DNA of 64,000 nucleotides from NCBI GenBank assembly GCA_023376005.1, contig CM042152.1, positions 84,515,174 to 84,579,173 of the forward strand. Reading direction: 5' to 3'. Each line of letters starts with the position of its first letter. Within the stretch, counting starts at the first letter, position 1. Of this stretch, positions 10,426 through 22,789 are shown in pieces. Below the pieces are notes generated by a model. It saw only the letters and a program-made list of their open reading frames with translations. It was not told the origin of the DNA and did no database searches. Both the position numbers and the translations under genes were made by a program. Source of the stretch: Doryteuthis pealeii. Lineage: Eukaryota; Mollusca; Cephalopoda; Myopsida; Loliginidae.

Positions 10426-11607
10426 AGTCTTTATTTATTTATTTATATTTATTTATTTATTTATCCATGCAAGACAAGAAAGAAGTAATAATGATACAGA
10501 CGTGAAACATAGCATTTTTGTATAACCTGTTTCTATTCGCATGGAGTACTTTGCAGTAAGTAAGACATTTAATAACAACGTTACTACTAGACTAAGCAGT
10601 AATAGTAGCATCTCCACTGTGTTCAATATTACAAGATGTATTCATTCTAGCTTTGCCTTCCTTTCTTTCTTTCTTTCTTTCTCTTTCTTCTCTTCTTTTC
10701 TTCTTTCTCTCTTTCTCTTTCACTCACGAGCGCATACACGCACACACACACACATCTTATATGACTTTGACGACGAGCGAGGCAAAAGCTGTTTGTATTA
10801 GATATCTACCAAACGAACGTCAGAAAATACCCTAAAAATAAATCAATTCTCTATTCTCGCACACAGATGAAACGTAATTTTTTTTTTTTTTTCTTTAATT
10901 TTTCCCGATACCATTTTTCGGTGCGCGTGTACGGCACACACAAAACGTGACACACAAAGGAATACGCTGATTATTCTTACCTGTAATTAGTTCTCTGGCT
11001 TCATCCCATTCTTTGAGGTCAATTTTACCCTGGGATCGTGACAAAAAAACCATTCCACACACCCCAGACAACAAAACATGTTGCGCTCTGGCATTTCGCG
11101 ACGGAATTTAAGGGGAGATAATGTCCAAGTTATTTCAAGAGTTGTCTACTTGAACGATTGTTTGTCCTTTTTTATCAGTCATATTTTTATTGTTTTCGTA
11201 AGAGGCAAAAATTCGGTGAACAAAAAGCATTAGTGTTTTCAAGAAGAGACTATCTTGTTAAACTGGTTCATTTTATAACAGCTGATAGACGTTCTTCCTT
11301 GTTTTTCTTCTTCTTCTTCTTCTTTCAATTAATGAAAACACTCGGACCATTTACAGTCAATGTTTATATAGAGATTGCGCTGTTTAAAAGGATTCATGTT
11401 GATCTGCTTGAAAACTGGGTTAGAGTAGTGTCGTACTGATGTGTACGCTATCACGTCAGGCGCCACCAATATGACAGTTCTAAGGGAAGCAACTAATTTT
11501 ATGTAATCTAATATATTACTTAAATTCTTATGAGTGTGGGGGGGATTATATTATATGCATGTCAACCTTGTTCTGGGTTATTTTATGTTGAATACTTTTG
11601 TTATCCT
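10426..11607. other. End of segment A, no gene
   Basis: Holds a TTTA microsatellite (10,431-10,463), a CTTT/CTTTCT tract (10,660-10,720), a CA tract near 10,740 and otherwise unique DNA mirrored in both arms. A poly-T at 10,880-10,893 and a TTC run at 11,305-11,324 also recur. No frame longer than ~93 codons exists and none shows a domain. Confidence 0.6.
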
Positions 11608-11707
11608 NNNNNNNNNNNNNNNNNNNNNNNNNNNNNNNNNNNNNNNNNNNNNNNNNNNNNNNNNNNNNNNNNNNNNNNNNNNNNNNNNNNNNNNNNNNNN
11701 NNNNNNN
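11608..11707. other. Assembly gap, 100 N
   Basis: Exactly 100 undetermined bases, the usual placeholder for a gap of unknown size. It separates segment A from the start of the left palindrome arm, so order and distance across it are not established by sequence. Confidence 0.99.
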
Positions 11708-12074
11708 TTTTTTTTTTTTTACAAGTCCAGATTCATCTGGCTCGATCTATAACTGCAACTACCATTAGAAATGATTAGTAAAAATATCTTTTAATCATCG
11801 TTTGGCACTTTTGCAAAAACAAAAAAAAATTATTCATAAATATTATTTTAAACATGACTCATGGTCAAAGGGAGGTTAACCTAGTTTTTCTTAAATCTGA
11901 CAATTTATTTTAGTTTTGTTTATTCTCATCGATATGTCATTTATAAGTCAAGAACAGCAGATTTTTGTTTTTGTTTTGTTGTTTTACGGCATATCAACCT
12001 CAGTGGGTTCATTTAATGCCGATAAAGTTTTGAAATAAGATCAATCTTAGGATAACACAATTTTTTATAAATAC

Positions 12075-12405
12075 ATTTTCTATTAACCCATAGATGGGAC
12101 CCTAACAGGTACTACCACTCCGGGTCAGAGCGACTGGGAGCAATTGCTGATGAAGGGGTGCTCACATTTCCCCAAAACCTCCAAAACTGGAACCTCACCA
12201 TCAGATAGAGTTTAACGTCATTCCCCAGGACCATGTAGACCCGCAGCCCACCGCTTCTAGACCCATATGAAAAAAGGGGTTGGGCTTGCCATAAGGGCAT
12301 AGGGTTGGAAAATACATATAAGGTCTTAGGGCTTGACGTGACCAGCCGATGATCGGAGGGAAGGAACAGGAACAGAACAATGGCTATCAAATTTTCCATG
12401 GTTAT
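12075..12405 (-). repeat. GC-richer repeat block, copy L
   Basis: The block starts at TTAACCCATAGATGGGACCC and is mirrored at 45,945-46,262 in R. A 95-codon minus frame (12,112-12,399) is open in L, but R carries several one-base indels that break it, so it is not supported as coding. The ATCTATGGGTTAAATAG border also begins a related repeat at 24,555 and 34,393, which ends in a GGGTTGACATGCC-type block. Confidence 0.55.
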
Positions 12406-12414
12406 TAATAAAAC

Positions 12415-13672
<1,258 letters not shown>

Positions 13673-14022
13673 AAACTGCCAACAAAGTGCCCCATTTTTT
13701 ATTTTCTGTCTGGCTGTGCCAGAGACTATGCTACCTCTGAGCCAATACCATAACGCAGAAACCGCTTAATAATCACAACAAAATGCCAACCATTTATTGA
13801 GGCATTCATTGATCCAGATCACATGCAGTGTCTTAAGAAGTCAAAGCTCTGATCAGTAAACATTAACTTAATTCAGTTCCTTTGAAGGATATTGATTCTC
13901 AATGACATATCAAAGTGTGAATATTTTTGACAGGGAAAAAAAAAAGGAATTCAAAACAAAGTTCAAAGTTGTCAGTCAATGAAGAGCAAATAATTTTCAC
14001 AGTTTCCTGTGTCACTGAAGAT

Positions 14023-14515
14023 TAGGGTAGGTCGATTTTGGAACTTGTAAACAAGTCACCGTGTGGTTGAAAGTTGCAATTAACAATAAAGAATTACCAT
14101 ACAAAATATTTTTTCTTCAAAACTTTGCCTTCTTTTTAGGAAATAGATTTCAACTTTTAAAACATTACACTTTATCAGCTTAGTAGGTTAAAAATCAGCT
14201 TAGTAGGTAAAATATAGTTGAAGGGTTCTTATTCAATTTGAATTCTAATTATATTTTATTCACGTCAATTTAAAATGACAACCCTCAGTTTTAAATATTG
14301 AAATTGCCTATATTTTCTACCAATATACACGGCTAAATTTAGCAAAAAATGAGGAATTTTGGTTGCATTTTTAGTAGATGATCTTTGATGTTATTCCTCA
14401 AACAATGGTGCATGTATGAGATCTAGTTTTTGGTATCAGCTATTTCATTATACCAACACATAACTTTCACCGTTGGAAGAATTTGATATTTTTAAAAAAG
14501 GTAAAAAATCCAACC
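14023..14515 (-). mobile_element. TIR element, family T1, outer copy L
   Basis: Bounded by TTAGGGTAGGTCGATTTT on the left and a decayed AATCCAACCAATTCTACT on the right. It is the mirror of 44,881-45,375. There is no coding frame. Confidence 0.72.
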
Positions 14516-14734
14516 AATTCTACTGAATATATCAATCATTAAGCCTGCCTTGTTAACTTGAGATAGTTGCATAATTCCTTGGTGTTCAAGCCCAGAGAAG
14601 CAGTTTTATAAAATGCTGATTTTTAAGGAAAGTGAGTAAGATAGTAGATGTTACTAATTTGATAGGTTGCCTATTAATATGTATTGTTGTTGTTGGATCC
14701 TTCCGGCAAATTAAAGACAATGGTGTTAGTTCCA

Positions 14735-15125
14735 CTTTAGAATTTTTTTTTTATTCTGCAACTGCGTGAGTGCTGAACAGACAATTATTGAATGGCAGTC
14801 TCTGGTGCAGTGACTGCAAACAGTGATGCTTGCTGAGTTGCTGTAGCTCTCCTTCCTTTTGCTCTCTTTTCTGCAACGGACTACTTTCCTCTCTTTTTCA
14901 CTCCTTTTCTCGTTCCTGTTTGGCGAGAGGCATTAGCGTCACCATGGTCTTTTGCACAAGCCTCCCATTGGTTGGTGTTGATTAGCATGTCTTCATGTCC
15001 CTCTTGCAGACATCTTTAAAGTACAGCGTTGGTCTCTCTACTGGTTTGGGCGCCCTTCTACTAATTCACCATCACAGGGTAGGTCTGGGATGCAGCATTT
15101 TGTCCATCCTTCCTGATATGACCAA
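14735..15125 (-). pseudogene. LINE C-terminal fragment, copy L
   Basis: This is the reverse complement of the LINE tail at 4,326-4,750: the minus strand reads TTTGGTCATATCAGGAAGGATG at 15,125, then the FKDVCKRDMK-equivalent block near 15,000 and the Cys/His-rich end near 14,800. Indels destroy the frame. It is the mirror of 44,262-44,690. Confidence 0.8.
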
Positions 15126-15257
15126 AGCCAATTTGGCTTGATTATGTATGGTTGAATAGAATTAAATGTAACATTGGTTAATTATGAATCATGGAAATAC
15201 CGTTTAGATGATTGACAAGGTTTGGCCTTTTGGTGACCTTGCAGTAGTCTCTGTTGA

Positions 15258-15470
15258 AAGAAGAAGAGAAGAGAAGAAGAAGAAGAAGAAAGAAGGAAGA
15301 AGAAGAAGAAGAAGAAAGCGTTAAAGAAGAAGAGAAGAAGAAGAAAGGTCTGTTAAGAGAAGAAGAAGAAGAAGAAGAAGAAAGGCTTCTGTAAGAAGAA
15401 GAAGAAGAAGAAAGGTCTATTGAGAAGAAGAAGAAGAAGAAGAAGAACGCAAGAAGAAAAGAAGAACACA
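15258..15470 (-). repeat. (GAA)n tract with GGTCTGTT interruptions, copy L
   Basis: GAA blocks are separated by GGTCTGTTAAGAG-type units. This is the mirror of the TTC/AACAGACC minisatellite at 43,941-44,142, with different block lengths. Confidence 0.92.
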
Positions 15471-15533
15471 TTTACCACTATATAAAACATGTCACACAAA
15501 ACAAAAAAAATAATGTTGGTTATTGTATTATTT

Positions 15534-16804
15534 GTGTGGAGATGATCACTAATTAGGACTGAGCCTATTCTAGAGTGACACCTCATATAGTGATAGCGAT
15601 ACAAATTATGAAGCTTCATCGCCCAATAATTCAGACAAATGAATTAAAATTTCTAAATAAACTTCAAAATCAAAAAGCAAATCCTTTTTTTATTTTATTC
15701 TTCTAAAATCTTGACAGATTTGATCAAAGAAAATTGAAATGGGAAACTCACTTTTCTTGTCTTGTGGCAGAATTCATCAGGCGTGAGTTGAGCTGGTTCC
15801 ATCATTCAAAGATGGAGTATCATAAGAATAGGAAATATGCAATCTTCCCCAAACCCCCTCAAGAAGACAGTCTTGCTGCCTCAGATTATCAGCTGACGCA
15901 GGGATGAGAGGACCAAAAGTAACCCTGGTTCGGTGCAGACGCTTCTTGGAATTTTCATCATAGCCCTTTGATCGGGTTGTGGCCCTAATACCACTGGGTG
16001 CCAGATCTGTCCACTTGGGTGTCCTACAAGGAACTTAATTTCCCAATGGCATCATTCTGACATTATCGTGCCTTCTACTTCACTGTATACATCTTTGTCC
16101 AAAGCGTATATATGGCTTTTCGTTACACGTAGTTGAACTTCTTCAAGCAAAGAATAATAAAAACCGTGGGTAGGGTAATTTCGTTTATTCCATCCACAAA
16201 GAAAGGTGTAAGAAACTGTTCTATGAGAGATGAACATGAAGAGGAAAGATGAGACACGTCCGTTCAATAAACAAACTATTTGTGGAAAAGAATTAAAGGT
16301 CCCACTACCACAGGGGATTCTGGGTACTGAAGATACTTCCTTCGGTAGCGAAGTAGTCAAGATGTAAACAAAGTGAGGAAATAAATGGTGTAAGGGGGTG
16401 CAACTCCTACGGGAACTCTAATCTGGGTGAGCCATGACAGACATTATCACATTTACACCATTTTATGACCTGTTTAAGGGTCAATAAATATAATCCCAAC
16501 ACGGAGATAAAAGTAAAGAACAGAATGTATTCAACATATAGCAATGTACAAAATGAGAGGGTTTCCTTCGGTAACAGCATACACGAAGACATGCATTTGC
16601 TACTTCTCACTTGAGCAGCTTTGCTCTGCTAAATATACCCTTTGGGTAAGTCCATTTTTCTGGTCATAGGTGAGTCACCTACAACATCTTTAAAGAATTA
16701 CTTAGATAGTTGTTAAAATATTTTAAACCTGAAAACCTATGAAATAGTAAAGGTGGTTCACGACTAGAATAGGCTCGGTCCTTATTAGGATCATCCTCCA
16801 CACA
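15534..16804 (-). mobile_element. ~1.27-kb TIR element, copy L
   Basis: The left end GTGTGGAGATGATCACTAAT..AGGACTGAGCCTATTCTAG is the imperfect inverse of the right end CTAGAATAGGCTCGGTCCTT..GATCATCCTCCACAC, giving ~42-bp inverted ends. The interior has a 102-codon minus frame (16,052-16,360) with no recognisable domain. The ends fit a non-autonomous DNA transposon; the interior may also hold another retroelement end. The mirror is at 42,586-43,873. Confidence 0.68.
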
Positions 16805-17379
16805 TTAATCATTTGTCGTGAAAGGTAATTGTATTGTCACATGTTTTGAAGAGGAAAAGAGGAAAAATAACATTTCTTGGAAAATGATTTCAACTCACAT
16901 AAATACAGAAGAAAAAAAAAATGTACAAATACAAATAAAAATTCCTGAAGGTTGGGGTAAAATTAAAGCCAAAGTTAAATTGGACAGCCCAACTCTAACC
17001 CCCCAGGACTCGAAAAGAGACTCATCATTTTAATGGAGGAATTACTATTGTGGTTTAAAAGATAGAAAAGTAATCAAATACCAACAAAAAAAAGAGACCC
17101 AGTCTTTAATGTATATTTAAAATTAATAACCTTTGTTTATCAACTTTATTTCTGGCATAGGTGAGTCACCTACAACACACCACCCTGCCATGATGAGTAG
17201 GGGTTTGACTTTAGGGGAACTCAATTTTTTCTAACACATCATACAACTTCCATTGAAAGTATTTACATATACACATTTTATGTGTCAACATAAATGCAGA
17301 ATTCATTATTAAAAAACAAAAAAACTTTACTAAAATGTTCATGTTTTATGCATTTATTAATATGAAACATAAATTCTCA

Positions 17380-17985
17380 GATCACCAAAGTGATGAACCA
17401 GTTCAATACTTAACTGGATGAACACTTAAGCAACAGCAGGTTCTGTAAGCAACTGAGTCAAAGACCCGAAAAGGGTTGATATGTTGTAAACAAAACAACC
17501 AACCAACCAACCAACCAACCAACCAAATCAACCTATCTATCTATCTATTTATCACTTCAAGCACACTGAAAGCACCTGTTCTGCTAGATCACCCAAGTTA
17601 AGCATGATGACTCTGTTTCAATACTTAATTGGGTGACCACTTAAGCAACAGCAGGTACTCTAATAACCCGAGTCCTTTGTTATCGAAATGACTTGATTCG
17701 GCATCAAAATAACCTTAAAGAGGGTTGATATGCTGTAAACAAACAACCAGCAAACCAGCCAACCAGCCAACCTACCTATCTATCAATCAATCTATCAGTC
17801 ATGATAAAAGCACCTTTCCCACTAGATCACCTAAGTTAAGCAACGATGAGATATTCAATACTTAATTGGGTGACCACAATACTGTAATCAACCAAAATCC
17901 TTGCTTATGAAAATTATTTGATTCAGTATTAAATGACCCAACAGAGTTTGAATGTGCCATAAAACAAACAAACCAAACCATAAAA
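17380..17985 (+). repeat. 5S rRNA-derived tandem repeat, copy L
   Basis: Three units (about 17,380-17,556, 17,557-17,794, 17,795-17,985) each hold a stretch like GATCACCCAAGTTAAGCA, then CAATACTTAATTGGGTGACC and, in two units, CAGCAGGT. These follow the order of animal 5S rRNA (GATCACCGAAGTTAAGCA, GTACTTGGATGGGTGACC, GTGCTGTA), covering its internal-promoter region and 3' end. Units 1 and 2 then continue with GGGTTGATATG.TGTAAACAAA and a CCAA or CCAG repeat; unit 3 has only a weak version of that tail. They are too divergent to be functional 5S genes and look like a 5S-derived SINE arranged in tandem. The mirror is at 41,390-42,000. Confidence 0.8.
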
Positions 17986-18325
17986 TTTCTCTTTATTCCA
18001 TTGCAATATGAGTGCTGGCAGAATTATTTCTTTATACTTTTAAACCAACCACTTTCTTCACGCAACCAGTTAACCTGCTGCCATGCCACTAACCATACAA
18101 TCAGTTGTAATGTTAAAATAACTACAACCTCCTGTCACGTATACGCTTATAAATACAACAAATGCCTAGTTGCCATGACAATAGCAAAAAAATGAATGAG
18201 AAATGATAAACAAACTCTTCACTTTCTTTGGTTTCAGCATCGAAAAAAAAAAAGAAAAAGAATTGCCCGTAATATCTCTCCATAAAGTTTGGCTGTCTGA
18301 GAGTGTGTGTACAGGTGCACGTACA

Positions 18326-18816
18326 CTAGGTAGGTTGATTTTCACTTAAAAAAAAATATCCAAATTCTCTCAAACAGCGAAAGTTGTGTATTGTATAATG
18401 AATACTGATACAAAAAAAACTAGATCTCTTACTTGCATCATTGTTTGAGGAAATAGCATCAAAGATCGTCTACTAAGATGCCACCAAAAATTCTGTTATG
18501 CATCATTTAGCTTAGAAATTGGTTAGAAAATTTTAGCAATTTTCAATATCTAAAAAAAAATATTGTCATTTTAAAGAAACAAATAAAATATATAATTAGA
18601 ATTCAATTGAAAATATTCCCCCATCATCAGACACGTCTGATCTGCTGCTTTTTACATAATAATTAAGCTGTAACTATAACATTTTTAAAAGATTAAATCT
18701 ATTTCCTCAAACGAAGGCAAAGTTTATAAAAGAAAAATATTTGTGTGTAATTGTTTATGAAATTTGTAACTTTTGCCAGACGGGTGACATTACAGTTTAA
18801 AAATTGACCTACCCTA
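18326..18816 (+). mobile_element. TIR element, family T1, inner copy L
   Basis: A complete ~490-bp copy with ends CTAGGTAGGTTGATTTTCAC and AAAAATTGACCTACCCTA. The interior contains the ACTAGATCTCTTACTTGCA block shared by the family. It has no coding frame. The mirror is 40,543-41,037. Confidence 0.78.
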
Positions 18817-19784
18817 CTTTCATGCTGATAATATATTAATTTTCAAAAATCAATAGAATTTGGCAGAAATTCTCGTAAGGAATATTTCTTTGTCTTCTTG
18901 CCAAAATGATTACCAATTAATCATTCAATGAAAAAAAAAAAAGATGCATTTACAGATCTTAGATCTTGGCTGGGCTTAGAATATGCTGTCTCCCCTAGAG
19001 AAGTTAAGAACCCATGTTCCCCCCCCAAAAAAAGGAGTTTTCTGGATATGACAACTAAACACTAAAATGCATCCAGTGTGAGATTCCAGTCTTGGACTCT
19101 GGGGAGTGTGGAGTAGAAACAGGAAACACATGAACACAACATGGAATTTCAAATAACACTGTATTAATACATTTATACATACAAAAAATACATTGTAATA
19201 ATTGTTGTCGCAAACGATAGTATTGTCTGTGGGGAAATGTCAATTATATGAATATAAATGAATACAATTCCACTTAACTGAGTCCTTGGAATGGTTATAG
19301 TAAGTTATCATACATACAACGGCCTTTTCCAATATCTGCTGAATATGAGTGACGTGTTTTACGTTCAATCCCAGAAGACGCTGATACCAAAGAGGAAGAT
19401 TTTTATTTTCAATTTTTGTGTCGAAAATTGCAGGCCTGTGATTGGTTGGATTGAAAAGAAGCATGTCAACCAAGGGAGACAACCCACCTACCTGAGATAT
19501 ATTTTTTACAACTGCCATTACTACTGGTCCACTTTGACCCAGAGTGTAGTACTTGTATTCAAGAAGACTGTGTGAAAATTTAAAAAAAAACAACTTGGTA
19601 ACACTTTGCCTACTTTAAACCGCTCACAGCATCTCTCACCCACTGTGATTCTACTGTAAATTCGCTGATAATTAGTTCATTATAATTGCACAGAAGGACT
19701 CAGATTACAATAATAATAGGATTTTATTTGAATAAATGAGTTCTCAGGTGAATAGATAGAGAACTTTGAAATATCCCATCATAC
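18817..19784. other. No gene recognised
   Basis: Mirrored in R at about 39,567-40,542. Overlapping frames of 94 and 117 codons (19,240-19,593) lie on opposite strands of the same DNA, are broken by indels in R and have no domain that I recognise. The block CCAATCACAGGCCTGCAATTT is G+C-richer and may be part of an old repeat. Confidence 0.45.
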
Positions 19785-20022
19785 TGTAATGATAGACAAA
19801 AACATGGATAAGCTTAAGAAGCTTTATTCTACTTAGAATGTTACAGTTACAGCACTCTTAGAGTTCCCTAAAGGTAACTCTCCATCTGTAATGATATAGG
19901 CTTAAGAAAGCTTTATTCTACTTAGAATAATGTTACAATTTACTGAGAGCTTATATACTTTTAGAAACACCAAGGAGTTCCCCAAAAGTATAATAAAATA
20001 GGGGAGTAACTCTCAATTGATA
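19785..20022 (-). repeat. LTR-like tandem unit with TATA and AATAAA, copy L
   Basis: The minus strand carries GTATATAAGCTCTCAGTAAA, then AGTAGAATAAAGCTTTCTTA. The second unit in this arm lacks the TATA portion that is present in both units in R (39,264-39,566). A TATA box a short distance upstream of AATAAA is the layout of a compact LTR or similar retroelement end. Confidence 0.55.
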
Positions 20023-20331
20023 TTACACATAAATAAAAAATACCAAGAAAATTAGAAATAGCCATGAAGGAAATCTGGTTGGCAAAGAGTTAAGAAACAA
20101 TTACACAAAATATGTAAACATAAATGTACAATGAATGTGATTCCCTAACCTCTAGGCATAAAATAATCCTAAATGGATTGACATGCCATTAAAATCAACT
20201 CATAAGCACAATTGCAAGACATTTTTCTTTCCTACTTTTAAAGACAGAAAAGAAAAATAGTTCTTTTGACAGTCTCCTGGGATATAAAGGACAATCACAA
20301 TTGATTTCCTGAAAAAGTTGTAATTGTAATA

Positions 20332-20336
<5 letters not shown>

Positions 20337-20378
<42 letters not shown>
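20337..20378. repeat. (TC)n microsatellite at Helitron border, copy L
   Basis: A pure CT run directly before the Helitron 5' terminus. The mirror GA run is at 38,903-38,940. Confidence 0.95.
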
Positions 20379-20380
<2 letters not shown>

Positions 20381-20381
20381 A

Positions 20382-21676
20382 TCTATATTATAAAAGAAAG
20401 TTTGAGATGAGGCTTGATGATAGTATTATCTGCGTTATTCGGACTATTGTCCTCATCTTCATTGTTATCTGTACAACGTTTCGGCCGATATACCCTCCGG
20501 CCTTCTTCAGGTATTCTGTCGGCTGGGAACCTTCTCGGACTCAGGAACTTTCTTTTTGAACTCGGGAACTTTCTTGTTGTAGTCAATGAGAACAGGATAC
20601 CTCCGTGACTGAATAAAGGGTAGGTTCAAAGTTCCGTGATGGCTCCTGATTACAACAGGAAGGTTCCCAACTACAACAAGAAAGTTCCCGAGTTCAAAAA
20701 AAGGTTCCCGAGTCCGATCCCGAGTCCGACAAAAAATACCTGAAGAAGGGCGGAGGGCATATCGTCCAAAATGTTGTACAGTTAACAATGGAAGATGAGG
20801 ACAATAGTCCGAATAATGCAGATAATACTAATATAAAAGAAAGTTTGGTATGTACGTGTCGACTTATAACTCAGAAACGAGATGTTATCCAGATTTGAAA
20901 TCTTGCATACACCTTGACATCCTTATAACTAAGAAACACACCAAATTTGGTTATTGATTTTTACTGATTAAGGGATATAATTAATTAATTAAACCAAAAT
21001 CAAATGATTTGCGATAATCGTAGCATAGCTGCTATTGCTAATATTAAAAAAATCGCTGGCTGCATTTAATTTAACAATTAATAATAACCCAACATTGTTT
21101 TCATTATTAATACTTTCATTTTAGAATAAAATATATCCATTTTTAATCAGTATCTAATTTTTTTGTATATACAAAAGAGATTTAGAAAAAAAGAAAAAGA
21201 AAAGAAAAAAAGAAATTGTAATAAGAGCAATTGTAAGTATTTAATTCTTAGCATTTTATTGTAACATTTTAATACGGTAAAAAAAGGATTAAACGAATAC
21301 ATTTCTACCATTTGAAATCAACAGGCAAAGAAACTCACTTAAAAAAAAAAAAATTGTTTCAAAAATTTCAACAACAAAAAGAGACTATTCTTGAAATAAA
21401 CGAATATTATAATATACTAATTCTTAGCTTTGTTTATCGTTAAATCTTTAATAAAGTTTAGGAATGCATTTTTAAAAATAATATCTTAAATGTAAAGAAA
21501 AAGAAAAAATTCCTAAAATAAACAAAAATTTTACTATACAAATTCTCAGCGATTTTTTTAAAAATTTGATAAATCATTTTCCTTTTATTTTCTCCCTTAC
21601 TCCTGTTTTCTCCTCACTCAATCTATGGTGTTCCTAGTTTTTTTTAGTCTGGTCATGGACCGGGTACTTTTGCTAG
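20382..21676 (+). mobile_element. Helitron, family He2, copy L
   Basis: The 5' end TCTATATTATAAAAGAAAG and the 3' end GGTCATGGACCGGGTACTTTTGCTAG|T match Helitron termini: TC start, a short hairpin (GGTC/GACC) about 11 nt before CTAG, and no TIRs. A second start-like block, AATATAAAAGAAAGTTTGG, lies at 20,829, so a ~440-bp insert or a nested element separates two Helitron 5' ends. No replicase or helicase coding is visible, so it is non-autonomous. R holds the mirror (37,590-38,900). Confidence 0.75.
20430..20828. repeat. ~400-bp inverted repeat with heptad-like peptide pattern, copy L
   Basis: The two halves (about 20,430-20,600 and 20,650-20,828) are imperfect inverses: TATCTGCGTTATTCGGACTA at the left and TAGTCCGAATAATGCAGATA at the right. 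The interior is a short tandem of GTTCCCGAGTCCGA-type units, translating to K-V-P-E-S/F-x-K repeats. The motif CCTGAAGAAGG..GAAACGTTGTAC (or its complement) lies once in each half. A lone relative is at 50,200-50,400. Confidence 0.72.
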
Positions 21677-21679
21677 TAT

Positions 21680-21975
21680 ATATATTGTTAATTTAAGATA
21701 AAAAATGAAACTCGTCTTACCTTGGGCTGGGAAGAAAAATGGCGCCCGAAATTTAATTTCTTTTTATAAGAGTACAGACCGGAAATGAGGGGGTTGGTGG
21801 GAATGGAGTGAAGTCATAAATAAGCCAAATTTTTTGACAGTCAGCAGTTGTGATTTAGAAGGGCAGCTATTGTGAGCTGAGCTGATATATTATATATTAA
21901 TATATATATATATATATATATGATGTAGTTTGGTACATATATATAAAGAGTGCTCAATATCAGTGACAGAGCATA
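21680..21975. other. Spacer between two Helitrons, with (AT)n
   Basis: Contains a G+C-richer piece (GGGCTGGGAAGAAAAATGGC) and an AT microsatellite (21,890-21,921). The mirror is at 37,292-37,589. No gene. Confidence 0.5.
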
Positions 21976-22789
21976 TCTTATTATAATGGAGATTGTGTGT
22001 TTTCTGTCTGTAACCGAAACTATATTACTTCTCAAGTCACAATTTCCTTAGTTATTTATGTCACATTCTCCATGATTCTATTTCTATTTAAACCTCAATT
22101 AATAATAAAAACTGTTTGACATTATTAATACTGTTGGCCTTACCTAATCACATGCAATTGTATTATATATTCAACAAAATACCAGTTTTCAGTGTAAACG
22201 TAAAGCTAATTTGCATATTGATATTAAAAAAACTGATTTTAATAAAAATATGCTTGTATTATTGATTTCTAATTGTTTGGTTTTATCTTAATGAATATGA
22301 ACATAAATCTCTTCAATAAATCCTAAAAGAAACTCATTAAAAAGAAATAACTGTAATTTTATTCTTTACTTCCTATTTTAACTAAATAGTTAAATTAGCA
22401 AAATTTAGCATTGAAAAACGGAAGTGATGAAAGAGTAAGTTTCAGTTGTTCTATTTTCCGATTATACCCCTCCCCCTCCTTTCAAATCTTTTTATCTGCC
22501 TTATTTAGTTTCATTAGCCTTTCTGATTTAATCTAATATTTATTACATTAAAACTTAAAACTTGCATTCAAATCTTTTTATCTGCATACTTATTTAGTTT
22601 CATTAGCCTTTCTGATTTAATCTAATATTTTATTACATTAAAACTTAAATACTTGCACTCTGTTTCAAATCTTTTTATCTGCATCTTATTTTAGTTTCAT
22701 TAGCTTTCTGATTTCTAATATTACTAATAAATTTTACTACATTAAAACTTAAATACTTGCACCCTACGGAGGGTGCATATATTTGCTAG
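21976..22789 (+). mobile_element. Non-autonomous Helitron, family He1, copy L
   Basis: The 5' end is TCTTATTATAATGGAGATTG. The 3' end has a 7-bp hairpin (GCACCCT/AGGGTGC, 22,759-22,776), 9 nt of A/T and then CTAG|T, the textbook Helitron 3' structure. Near its 3' end it holds three ~97-bp tandem units (22,492-22,770). The mirror copy in R has six units. Confidence 0.85.

Larger units (their letters stand above)
6111..11607 (+). repeat. Segment A: direct copy of the inner right arm
   Basis: From CTTCTTAATCACTCGGCTAT onward this is collinear with 29,411-34,310 in R and inverted relative to 24,690-29,410 in L. All three carry the same hairpin, LINE tail, microsatellites and GA tract in the same order. 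Segment A differs from both arms by shared substitutions (for example in the LINE tail near 9,355) and by one extra Helitron at 8,573-9,129. It stops at the N gap. The best reading is a second haplotype or a collapsed duplicate at a contig end, though a true segmental duplication is possible. Confidence 0.85.

Noticed and set aside
12112..12399. 95-codon minus frame as a host gene
   Set aside because: The mirror copy in R has several one-base indels that break the frame, and no domain is recognisable.
16052..16360. 102-codon minus frame as a gene
   Set aside because: No domain, no start context to judge, and it lies inside a TIR element.
17562..17665. Functional 5S rRNA gene
   Set aside because: Only the 3' portion is present, with many substitutions and a repetitive tail.
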